DNA from: Globodera rostochiensis
Lineage: Eukaryota; Nematoda; Chromadorea; Rhabditida; Heteroderidae
Assembly (NCBI GenBank): GCA_018350325.1
Contig: JAEVLN010000011.1
Location: 2,972,449 to 3,036,448 of the forward strand
Length of the DNA stretch: 64,000 nt
Direction of reading: 5' to 3'
Shown here: positions 48,392-58,463 of the stretch, in pieces
Layout of the letters: each line of letters opens with the position of its first letter
Numbering within the stretch: the first letter of the stretch is position 1
The notes under the pieces: generated by a model
Database searches by the model: none
What the model saw: the letters and a program-made list of their open reading frames with translations, nothing else
Told to the model about the DNA's origin: nothing
Position numbers and translations under genes: made by a program

Positions 48392-49078
48392 TTTCCCCCC
48401 CCCTTCCCCTCTCCCCCCCTCCCCCCCTCTCCCCCCCCCTCCCCCTCCCCCTCCCCCCTCTCTCCCCCCCCCCCCCCCCAATTCTCCCCTCTCCCCCCCC
48501 CCCTCCCCCCCTCTCCCCCCCCTCCCCCCCCAATTCTCCCCCCCTCTCCCCCCCCCTACCCCTCTCCCCCCCCTACCCTCTCCCCCCCCCCCTCCCCCCC
48601 TCCCCCCCCCCCAATTCTCCCCCCCTCTCCCCCCCCTACCCCTCTCCCCCCCAATTCTCCCCCCCCCCCTCCCCCCCTCCCCCCCCCCCAATTTCCCCCC
48701 TCTCCCCCCCCTACCCCTCTCCCCCCCAATTCTCCCCCCCCCCCTCCCCCCCAATTCTCCCCCCCCCCAATTTCCCCCCCTCTCCCCCCCCCTCTCCCCA
48801 CCCCCCTCCCCTCTCTCTCCCCCCCCCCCCAATTCCCCCCTCTCCCCCCCCCCCTACCCCTCTCCCCCCCCAATTCTTCCCCCCCCCTCCCCCCCCTCTC
48901 CCCCCCCTCCCCCCCCTCTCCCCCCCCTCCCCTCCCCCTCTCTCTCCCCTCCCAATTCCCCCCTCCCCCCCCAATCCCCCCCCTCTCCCCCCCCAATCCC
49001 CCCCCCCTCCCTCCCCCCTCCCCCCCCCAATTCCCCCCCCCCTCTCTTCTCCCCCCCCCCAATTCCCCCCCCCCTCGC
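48392..49078. repeat. C-rich low-complexity tract (about 690 bp)
   Basis: Runs of 6-11 C separated by T, TCT, TA or AATTCT. The plus-strand frame is a Pro/Ser/Leu repeat and is not a credible gene. It appears to lie in an intron or the 5' flank of the ceh-18-like gene. The minus strand has dense G runs able to form G-quadruplexes. Confidence 0.95.
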
Positions 49079-49310
49079 CCATTTCGTCATTTCTCTTACG
49101 GTCGGTCATTTTATTCCTTTCGCCTCTGTGAAATATTTCCCGCCGATTTGAATAGAAAACCGACGCCCCACCCCCATTCGTTTGAGTGATTGCGATGACA
49201 AACAAATGGGGGGGGGAGGGGGGTTGGGGGCGATCAGAAGAATTCATTTTATTATCCATCAGTTCGGGTCGGCATGACTAACAAAGCCGCCTAATTGAGC
49301 GAGGCCAAAT

Positions 49311-50035
49311 TTAGGGTAAATTTTGTTTTTTTGGTAAAAGGGAATTTGGCAGTCCAACCCGTTGTTGTTGTTGCCTTTTGCACGGCCTCCTCTGCTGCTG
49401 CTGCTCCTTTTTTCTGGCGGGCGTCACTTGCACTGTTGAGGGCCAAACTTTGTGTTCGGTTGGGTCGGGAGGAGAACCAATGCCAATGCCAATGCCATTA
49501 CAGTCGGGCGGCAAATGGAAGTCTGAAGAGAGTGGGATGGATATTGAGAATGAATGGTCGGTCGGTCATTGGGTTGTTGGGGGGGGGCTGTTTCCACCCG
49601 TCGATGTTTATCCAACAGCCCCCCCCCACCTTCGACGACTAAATTAGTGTGCCCAAAGGGGGAAGCAGCGGATCCACAGAATATCAATTCGGTTTGGCCA
49701 AATCCAAAAAACGATGTTCGATGTGTCCAATTCTTTGGGAGATAGCAGAGATGCTAAAGCCTTATTTGCTCACGTGCCCAAAAGAACTAATTGAAATTGT
49801 TTAGCCCACCGGGTGAACTCGCCGAAGTTGAGGGGCCTTCCCTCTTTGTTTTTCGCTGCTCTCTTCCCCCTCCGTCGCCCTCCACTGCCCCATGTCCATG
49901 GCTTTCACCCAGCGAAGGGACAAGCTGGAATAAGAGCTGCTGAAGCTGTTCAGGGGACAGCTGCTGCTGAGAGGCGGAGATGGGAACGTTGGCGCCGGAG
50001 GGCGACGACGACGGCATTTGTTGGGGCTTCTAAGA
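49311..50035 (-). CDS. Possible 5' exons of the ceh-18-like gene
   Basis: Two segments look exonic. At 50035, after CATCTTAG, the frame reads MPSSSPSGANVPISASQQQL and SPEQLQQLLFQLVPSL, with a GTGGGC donor near 49805. At 49.5-49.44 kb the frame GIGSPPDPTEHKVWPSTVQ ends at a GTGACG donor. The exon starting above 48223 has an acceptor (AATTAG) and an open frame (RRLPPNLPTSAPIEQ) leading into the ATG, which suggests transcripts that begin further upstream. No start codon is placed, so these may belong to another transcript. Confidence 0.35.
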
Positions 50036-50995
50036 TGGGAGGGGGAACACAAAGCTTGATGACTGAACCCAAACAAGCGATTTGTTTTTTTCTTTTACTA
50101 CTCTTTTTGTATTCAAATTTAAGCCGATCACCCGATACCGTATTCGCCGATTCCGTTCCGTTCATTCTCGCCGATGCCATGTGCCGAAGGCCTCCCCCGT
50201 TTCCCCCGTCACTTTCCTTTCCTTTCCTTTCCTTTGTTCCTCTTCAATCACTGGCCCCTCTTCCCTTCTTTGACGGGATTTTGTCGACTTTACGAGTGAT
50301 TTGGAAGAATTTTGGCCCCATAATGTCTGAAAGATTGAAATATTAAAAAGGGAAATTTAAATGCATTCATTCAATTTACAATTTATACAATTCGTCGAGT
50401 TGTGTTGCTTGCTGCGTTATCGTTATCAGCAAGGGAAAACGATGTGAAGGGAGGGAATGAATGAATGAAATGAATCGACGAGGGGACAAAATGGAAATGA
50501 GGGGACGCGGGAGGCGAGGGGGGGGGGGCAATGGAAGAGCATGGAAAAGCAAAAGCAAAGAGTTGGGGGGGGCGGGGGGAATATGCAAAAATGCATTGCG
50601 GGGGAGGGATTTGAAGTTGGGGGGGGGGGGGGACGAGGACATCAAAACAAAACCGGAATATTTTGATTTTCTTGAATTGTGTAATTTGTGCCCGTAGGGC
50701 ATAAGGTGAAAGAGTGAGGGGAATTGGGTGGCGCACAGAGAAAGAGAGGGGGGGGGGGGGGGACTAAACACTAAACAGAACAGCCAATCACCGATCCCTC
50801 CGTCCCCGTGCACCCCAAACTTCCCCCCCCCCCCCCCCCAACGCAGCACAACCAACCGACCAACCCAACCAGTTTTCCCCTCTTCAGCCCTTTCATGGCC
50901 TTCCCCTGTTTATCCCCCATTCTTTTGCATACATTCTCTGCTGCCTGCTGCCGATGGAAGTGAGGGCACCAACGAAAGGGACAGACGGACGATCG
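50036..50995. other. Low-complexity-rich intergenic DNA
   Basis: Contains G runs (50744-50761, 50620-50632) and a C run (50823-50839), TTTCC repeats near 50.21-50.24 kb and no supportable gene. Gly/Arg frames here are by-products of composition. Confidence 0.5.
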
Positions 50996-51760
50996 GGGGG
51001 GGGACGGAGGAGGAGGGGGGGGGGGGAGGAGGAGGAGGGGGGGGGGACGGAGGAGGAGGAGGAGGGGGGGGGGACGGAGGAGGGGAGGAGGGGGGGACGG
51101 AGGAGGAGGAGGAGGGGAGGGGGACGGAGGGGGGGGGACGGAGAGGAGGAGGAGGGGGGGGGGACGGAGGAGGAGGAGGAGGGGGGGGGGGGACGGAGGA
51201 GAGGAGGAGGAGGGGGGACGGAGGGGGGGGGGACGGAGGAGGAGGAGGAGGGGGGGGGGGACGGAGGAGGAGGAGGAGGAGGAGGAGGAGGGGGGGGGGA
51301 CGGAGGAGGAGGGGGGGGGGGGGGAGGAGGAGGAGGGGGGGGGAGGAGGAGGGGGGGGGACGGAGGAGGAGGAGGAGGGGGGGGGGGGGGAGGAGGAGGA
51401 GGGGGGGGAGGAGGAGGGGGGGGGACGGAGGAGGAGGGGAGGGGGGGGACGGAGGAGGAGGAGGAGGAGGGGGGACGGAGGGGGGGGGGGGGACGGGGAG
51501 GAGGAGGAGGGGGGGGGACGGAGGAGGAGGAGGGGGACGGAGGGGGGGGGGACGGGGAGGAGGAGGAGGGGGGGGGGGACGGAGGAGGAGGAGGAGGGGG
51601 GACGGAGGAGGAGGAGGAGGGGGGGGGGGGACGGAGGGGGGGACGGAGGAGGAGGAGGAGGGGGGGGGGGGACGGAGGAGGAGGAGGAGGGGGGGGGGAC
51701 GGAGGAGGAGGAGGAGGGGGGGGGGGGGGGACGGAGGGGGAGGCGGAGGGAGGAGGCGCG
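50996..51760. repeat. G-rich GGA/GGACGGAGGAGG array (about 765 bp)
   Basis: Blocks of GGAGGAGGAGG alternate with G runs of 6-16 and GACGGAGG. No pyrimidines except the C of GACGG. The plus strand is almost pure purine, so triplex or quadruplex structures are possible. Gly/Arg/Glu or Pro/Ser frames across it are not genes. Confidence 0.95.
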
Positions 51761-53165
51761 GAGGGATAGTCAAATTGCGCAATTTTGTGGGACGGAGTTT
51801 GATAGGAGGGACGGAAGAGACGCGCTGCGCGAATCGGAGGGATGGGGAGGGGGCACTTTTGAACAAATGTGAAGGGCAAAAACAGTGGCGCAAGGGAGAA
51901 GGGAAGGTGCCCCCCCCCGGGGGATGCACCTCCCTCCCACCCCCCCCCGGCGTTCATCAACACAACACAATCACCAATCCCCCACCACCACTCCTTTCAC
52001 TGTTGATTGTTTACGTGAAAAATGCATATTTATGTGTACAACCCGGTGGTGTTCATCCGACCTCTCTCCCCTTAACTCCTTCCCCCTCATTCATCCTTCC
52101 CGTCCGTAAACATCACTTTGAACGATCATCCCGCATTTTGATTAGAGACTAGACGAACTGTCATTGTAACCAAGCGGAGTCCCAAGAAAATGCCGAAGGA
52201 TTCCAACCCGGGCCTCTATTTTGATAGGGAATTGCTAATAGCAAATTGAATGAGTGCAACTCATCCCCCCGGGGGAATGTCGGCAGTATTGTGCCAATTT
52301 TGAATGATTGTTCTGGTCTGATCATACTTTCTGATATGCATTACCTGGGCTCGTTGTGTGTGGGTATTGGGGAGGGTGGGGAAGTGATGGCGGTGATTTT
52401 TGCGTAATTTAACTCCGCGAAGGGTTGATGAGCTTCCCCCCCCCCCCGCCACCCCCCACCACTCTCGACCCCCCCCCCCCCCCTCCTCCCGCCACTCTCG
52501 ACCGCGACCGACCTCCCGCGATCATTTTTCTCGCCTCTTCGGCGGGAGAGAAAGAGCACTGCTGCCACCGTCGCCTTTCAATCTCACAAAAGCGGGAGAG
52601 GATGGATTTATTTGAATGCGCGAAAATGGGACGACGCCGGGGGGGGGGGGGGGGGGGAGGCCGTGGCGGTGGCTGACTGAATGAATGAAAATGGGGGAGG
52701 GGGGGGGGGGGGGGGAGGGGGGGGGGGGGGGGGGTTGGTGAATGCGGTAAGGTGAAAAAGTGTGGATGAGGTGGCGGGAGGGGATCAAGAACCCACAAAA
52801 GTATTTGGGTCTTGTGATGGGAGATTCTGCACCCGATCATTCCGATTGATTGAGTGATCGGAAGGGACGAAAAATTGGGGGAAAGATTGAAAAAAAAGAT
52901 GCAAAATGACTCAACACCAAATGAAGCCTCTCTTCTGAGGCCAATAAAAATCTTTCATTGCTAAAATCAATGGAATTTTTTTGTCGCAAATGACAAATTT
53001 TCGACATTGGAAAATTCGGTCATCGCCAGCCGCGACGCAAATTGAAATTGGCGGAATTAAAAGGAAAGGAAAAAGCTCAAAAGGGTAACAAATTAAAATA
53101 AATATGCATAGCATTTCAAAGGAACGATTGATCAGAAGAGGAAAAAGGTAAGTGAGTGACGCATG
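51761..53165. other. Gene-poor DNA with C and G runs
   Basis: Includes C runs at 52436-52448 and 52469-52483 and G runs at 52639-52658 and 52697-52734. AT-rich sequence follows to 53.15 kb. No exon with convincing composition or similarity. Confidence 0.5.
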
Positions 53166-53935
53166 CTGATTAAGAGAAAGGGAGAGAAAGAGAAAGAGTG
53201 ATCTGAAGGGAGAGAAAGAGTGGCCTGAAGGGAGAGAAAGAGTGGCCTAAAGGGAGAGAAAGAGTGGCCTGAAGGGAGAGAAAGAGTGGCCTGAAGGGAG
53301 AGAAAGAGTGGCCTGAAGGAAGGGAGAGAAAGAGTGATCTGAAGGGAGAAAAAGAGTGATCTGAAGGAAGAGGGAGAGAGTGATCTGAAGGAAGAGGGAG
53401 AGAGTGATCTGAAGGAAGAGGGAGAGAGTAATCTGAAGGAAGAGGGAGAGAAAGAGTGATCTGAAGGAAGAGGGAGAGAGTGCCCTGAAGGAAGAGGGAG
53501 AGAGTGCCCTGAAGGAAGGGAGAAAAAGATGGAGGGAAAGAGTGATCTGAAGGGAGAGAAAGAGTGATCTGAAGGGAGAGAAAGAGTGATCTGAGGGAAG
53601 AGGGAGAGAGTGATCTGAAAGAAGAGGGAGAGATTGCCCTAAAGGAAGGGAGAAAAAGATGGAGGGAAAGAGTGATCTGAAGGGAGAGAAAGAGTGATCT
53701 GAGGGAAGAGGGAGAGAGTGATCTGAAGGAAGGGAGAGAAAGAGTGATCTGAAGGGAGAAAAAGAGTGATCTGAAGGAAGAGGGAGAGAGTGATCTGAAG
53801 GAAGAGGGAGAGAGTGCCCTAAAGGAAGGGAGAAAAAGATGGAGGGAAAGAGTGATCTGAAGGGAGAGAAAGAGTGATCTGAAGGGAGAGAAAGAGTGAT
53901 CTGAAGGGAGAGAGAGAAAAAGAGTGATCTAAAAT
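53166..53935. repeat. Purine-rich 22-26-bp tandem repeat (about 770 bp)
   Basis: Variants of GGGAGAGAAAGAGTGATCTG, with GTGGCCTGAAG, GTGCCCTGAAG and GGAAGAGGGAGAGAG alternatives, repeat about 33 times. A higher-order block with AAAAAGATGGAGGG recurs at about 53.52, 53.65 and 53.83 kb, showing amplification of multi-unit segments. Confidence 0.95.
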
Positions 53936-55118
53936 GGCCTTCGGCTAGGAAATGTGGTATTGCTCTACCGTGGGGCAGCTGTTGAAGAAGCTTAGCTTAT
54001 TTACTGGCTTAAATGCTGGGAAAACGGGAGAAGAGGAGGAAGGGACGGACGAAGAGTGGTCGGATGACGGAAGCCGAAGGGAGGGAGGGAATTTTACATA
54101 TCGCCCCCAGTCACAAACCCCCCCCCCCCCCCCTCCCCCCTCCCCCCTCGTCTCCTTTATTCAGGATCGAGTCTTGGCCACAAACGACTAAAGAAAACGA
54201 GAAAATTGATATGACGGCGGGAGAAGAATGAATATAAAATGCAAAGGGAGGAGGGAACTGGCGGAAGAAGAGTTAGAGGAGGAATTGAGAAGGGATGAGC
54301 GTTTGGAAGAATCAATGAATTTTCGAAAAAAAAAGTCTTTAACCCGACAATGAGAAGGATTCATTCATTCGATCATTTTCATCGCCGGAGGGCCCAGGCC
54401 AAATGTCAATGTCGGCGGATGTTTTGTTCTTTTAGTTCGATCGGAGAATCGATCATTCGGGGGCAGGAATTTGCATTGACAGCTGCTAATCTCCCATTTT
54501 CCGGGGATTTATTTGATCACCCCCCCCCCCAATTCACTCATTCGTCTTCCGTGCCGATATTCGCCCGCCGTAAATTCAAATGTTTTTATTTATTTTAAAA
54601 ACAAACTCAAAATGCATTTGGGTGAAAACATTCTTAAGCCAACTTCATCCATCCATTCCATAGATTACATTAACATATAAAATAGATCGAATGGGAGAAA
54701 TATGTAAAAAGTATAAATAAACTGCTGGAGGGAATCACTTTGGATTCAATTCATTCACTTTAGCACTTAAAGGACATCCGGTCGATTGCGGGGGGGGGGG
54801 GGGGGGGATTAATGCCGGGGGCATCCATCCACAACACCAGCAACTCTTCAAATAATGGCCAAGAATATTATCAAAAAGAACCCTTGGGCAATATACGTCA
54901 AGTAAAAAAAATCTGCGCCGTTTTAGGAAATTTTCTTTGAAACAAAAATGGAAGGCAAAATTGGAAGAAAACTCGTTTTTGTCGCTTATACATTTGAGGA
55001 GGGACCAAAAGATGTAAATGCGATGGGGCGACGGAGAAATGGAAAGAAAATTTATGCGCGTGCCCCGCCGAGCTGATAAAAAATGGGGGAAGGGGGACAT
55101 TTTTGTACGATGGAATTG
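53936..55118. other. Gene-poor DNA
   Basis: Contains C runs (54119-54133, 54522-54531) and a G run (54790-54808) in otherwise AT-rich sequence. No supportable coding exon, RNA gene or mobile-element end was found. Confidence 0.5.
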
Positions 55119-55763
55119 GGGGGGAGGAGGGGGGGGGGAATTGGAGGGGGGAGGGAGGGGGGAATTGGGGGGGAGGAGGGGGGGGAATTGGGAGGGGGGA
55201 GGGGGGGGGAATTGGGGGGGAGGAGGGGGGGGGGGGAATTGGGAGGGGGGAGGGAGGGGGGATTGGGGGGGAGGAGGGGGGGGAATTGGGAGGGGGGAGG
55301 GAGGGGGGAATTGGGGGGGAGAGGGGGGGGGGAATTGGGAGGGGGGAGGGAGGGGGGAATTGGGGGGGAGGAGGGGGGGGAATTGGGAGGGGGGAGGGAG
55401 GGGGGGGGATTGGGGGGGGGAGAGGGGGGAATTGGGGAGGGGAGGGGGGGGAATTGGGAGGGGGGAGAGAGAGGGGGAGGGGGAGGGGGGGGGGGAGGGG
55501 GGAGAGAGGGGGGGGGAGGGGGGGGGGGAGGGGGGAAGAGAGGGGGGGGGGGGATCGCGGCGTAAGGGACCAACGAAGGGAGGAAGGGGGGGGGGAGGGG
55601 GAGGGGGGGGGGAGGGGGAGAGAGGGGGGGGGATCGGCGGCGTAAGGGACCAACGAAGGGAGGAAGGGGGGGGGGAGGGGGAGGGGGGGGGGAGGGAGTA
55701 AGGGGGGGGGGGAGGGAGGGAGTAAGGGGGGGGGGGGGGAGGGAGGGGGGGGGGGGGGATCGG
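55119..55763. repeat. G-rich GGGGGGAATTGGGAGG array (about 645 bp)
   Basis: G runs separated by AATT, A or AGG with a period near 20-25 bp. It includes two copies of a segment with CGGCGTAAGGGACCAACGAA at about 55.57 and 55.64 kb and a related third near 55.76 kb. It resembles, in inverse orientation, the C-rich tract at 48.4-49.1 kb, which also uses AATT spacers. Confidence 0.93.
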
Positions 55764-55947
55764 CGCCGGAAGGGACCAACGAAAGGGAGGGGGATGAATG
55801 CGGTGGTTGGTGACTGACTTTCTTCCCTTTCCGTCATCCGAAAGGGAGCGGGAAAAGGAAGTCCAAAAATTCAAATGTTCGCGTCGTTTTAGCGATTCCT
55901 TCGCTGAGTCCACCAATTCGAAATTCGAAAATCCGCTCATCCGTCGG

Positions 55948-56240
55948 CCCTTCCTCCCCTTAGGGGTCCGTCCCTTCCTCCCCTTAGGGGTCCGTCCCTT
56001 CCTCCCCTTAGGGGTCCGTCCCTTCCTCCCCTTAGGGGTCCGTCCCTTCCTCCCCTTAGGGGTCCGTCCCTTCCTCCCCTTAGGGGTCCGTCCCTTCCTC
56101 CCCTTAGGGGTCCGTCCCTTCCTCCCCTTAGGGGTCCGTCCCTTCCTCCCCTTAGGGGTCCGTCCCTTCCTTCCCTTAGGGGTCCGTCCCTTCCTTCCCT
56201 TAGGGGTCCGTCCCTCTTGCCCTCAGGGGTCATGCCTTAC
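55948..56240. repeat. 24-bp tandem repeat, about eleven copies
   Basis: The unit CCCTTCCTCCCCTTAGGGGT plus CCGT repeats every 24 bp. The last two full copies have CTTCCC for CTCCCC, and a degenerate copy follows. Because 24 is divisible by three, the plus frame reads the eight-residue period RPFLPLGV. No start context or flanking exon supports translation. Confidence 0.95.
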
Positions 56241-57625
56241 CCCCCCCCTTAAGGGTCATCCCCTCCCTCCCCACGCCTGTCTTTTCTGTTGCCTTTCCTC
56301 CCCAAATCTCCTTTTTGTCTGCGTCCATTTACATTTTTTATTTTCTGTGCAGTGGAATTGTGGGGGAAGGGGGGGGGGCTCCCCGAAGGACACGCGCGTA
56401 GTCCCCCTCCCCGCCCCCCGCCCCAACATTCTCCCAAAGTGATGAATTGCCTCGAGGGAGTCGGGTTGCCGGAGGCACATCCTTTGTGTCGCTGTTCTCC
56501 CAAGGGGAGGGAGTGATATGCAAATGTTTGTTTGCTTGGAAAGCGGCAAAATGGGCGAAAAATTTTGGAGCGAGTGGCAAAATAAATAAATCTCTTTATG
56601 AGTGAGAGAGTGTCCACCGCACACTTCCATTTGTGTGTATTTTCAGAGGACATTTTGAAAAAGAGCTCCGACGGATATTTGCAGAAAATGGATGGGATGA
56701 AAGAGGGGGGGAGGGGGGGGGAAATTTGAATGCGGGCGCCTCCGCAGAGTCTTCCACCCCTCCCCCATTATTCAACTGGCGCTTCCCCTCGAAAATGGCC
56801 GCAATTGGGAGAGGGGGAGAGCGTGAAGAAGAGGAAATGGAATAAAATCAGTTGAAAATGCAGTGGAAACGATGGGGATGATGAGATGAAAAGGAAGCGC
56901 CTTAAATGACGCCGGAGGGACGCCGGTCATCCGAAGTTAAGCTGCTGATAATGAAGAAGTTTGAAGTTAGGGATAAGGACAAAGTTGCATGGAAGAGAAG
57001 GAGGGGACCGATTCTGTCCGTCCCGCCCCCCCCATTTCCCTTATCCACTCCCTCCCCCCCCCCGTCGTCCGTTATTTCATCTCCTCACATTTATTCATCC
57101 CTCCCTTTGCTTTCCTCTCCGAATCAAAGGATGCGGAGGGAAGGAGGGGCTTATTTCGGCCGCCGTTACACCACCACCCCACACATCAGCAACAACAGAG
57201 ATGGAATGGAGAAGAGAGAGAACGACGGGACGGCGGACAGAGCATGTGGAGGAATTCAAATTGGCCCAACTCCCTCCACCGACCGCTTTGATGATGATGG
57301 GGGAGGGGGAGGGGGAGGGGGAGGGGGGAAGAGCCACTTGGAGGACCAGCAGAAAGATGAATGGGGAAGGAGGCTAATACTTTAGAAGGTGGAGGAGGGA
57401 GGACAAAAGGGAGTGGATGAAAGGAGGGGGGAGGGGGGGGGGGTGATTGAAGTGAACTCGGAAAAAGGGAGGGGGATGAGCACAAATTGGACTAAGTGAG
57501 TGGGGGAGGGGACGCCCTTTTGATGCAAAATAACAAATTAGATTTACTGATTAACTGATATGTATTGCGAAATTTCGGAAAACTAATTGAGAAAAGTTAA
57601 CAGTGAGTGCATAACAAGGATAGGC
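56241..57625. other. Gene-poor DNA
   Basis: Contains more G and C runs (57301-57330, 57426-57442). Short frames here are rich in Arg/Gly/Pro. No conserved exon seen. Confidence 0.5.
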
Positions 57626-58098
57626 CAGGGGTGCCATTTGTACTTATTTATCAGAAATGTACTGATATTAGAAGGCAGAATCTGACAAATTAAAAATGTA
57701 TTGATTTGTCAGAAATGTACTGATTTTAGTTCGGCGTACTGATTTTGTACTGATTTTCAGGATAATTCGCATTTTTGGACCAACAAAAATTTTCTCGGCG
57801 GCGCCTATCGGCACCGCCGATAAAGCAGATTTCACAAAAAAAAATTGCTTTTTTGAAAAAACGAAAATCGGCAAGGTTTTCGAAAAAAAATCCATGTGAA
57901 AAGCTGCAATTTCCAACCCCGAATTGTTGAGAAAAATTGTTGGAGGAGTGAAATATGGTTAAAAACGCACATTTCATGCGAAAAATTAATGATTTATTAT
58001 ATTTTTAGACATTTTTTAAAATGTACTGATTTTTGACCCCAATTCTGATAATTTGATTCCAATGTACTGATTTTGAAAAATTTTTGTTGGCACCCCTG
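57626..58098. mobile_element. Second non-autonomous hAT-type element, 473 bp
   Basis: The ends are inverted: CAGGGGTGCCA at 57626 and its complement ending TGGCACCCCTG at 58098 (one base differs just inside). The flanks are the identical octamer GGATAGGC (57618-57625 and 58099-58106). CAGGG-type ends and 8-bp duplications define hAT. The interior carries repeated TGTACTGATTTT motifs near both ends and no transposase frame. Confidence 0.9.
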
Positions 58099-58463
58099 GG
58101 ATAGGCAAACTTTCGCGCGTTTGGTATAGTACTTTCGCTTTTTGGCGCGAAATGCAAAAGTTTCTTTAGATTTTTTCAAGGAAAATATGAAATTATGACG
58201 AGTTCCGGCATGCAATTTGGGCCGTTTCGTTTTTTGCTTTTATTTTTAGATTTTGCCTATCCCTGGTGCATAAGAAGTACAAACAACAGTGTGTATTGTC
58301 ATTAAAGCTGAGATAATTTCTAAATTTTGGCAATGCAACAATAAGAGAAAACCAGCAAAACCGAAAAAAAACGCAGGGGAAAGGAAACAAATTCCAAAAG
58401 AGCTGAGCCGATCGAATAAACAAAATCGAAAAGCGGTCCCTAAAGCAAATGGAAACAAAAAAA

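Noticed and set aside
48152..49189. 345-codon Pro/Ser-rich plus-strand frame, extensin-like
   Set aside because: It is produced by C runs with T spacers. Other frames on both strands are equally open, and there is no start context, splice site or non-repetitive core.
50728..52152. 474-codon Gly/Arg/Glu-rich plus-strand frame and its Pro/Ser complement
   Set aside because: Entirely within a GGA/G-run array. Openness follows from the lack of T in the repeat, not from coding.
54735..55940. 401-codon minus-strand proline-rich frame
   Set aside because: Mostly translation of the G-rich tract at 55.1-55.8 kb. The flanking non-repeat parts show no domain.
55798..56442. Plus-strand frame with repeated RPFLPLGV
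   Set aside because: Explained by the 24-bp minisatellite. No exon structure or start signal.
56920..56960. 5S rRNA-like string (GAAGTTAAGC near 56935)
   Set aside because: Only about ten bases match, with no surrounding 5S sequence, so it is chance.
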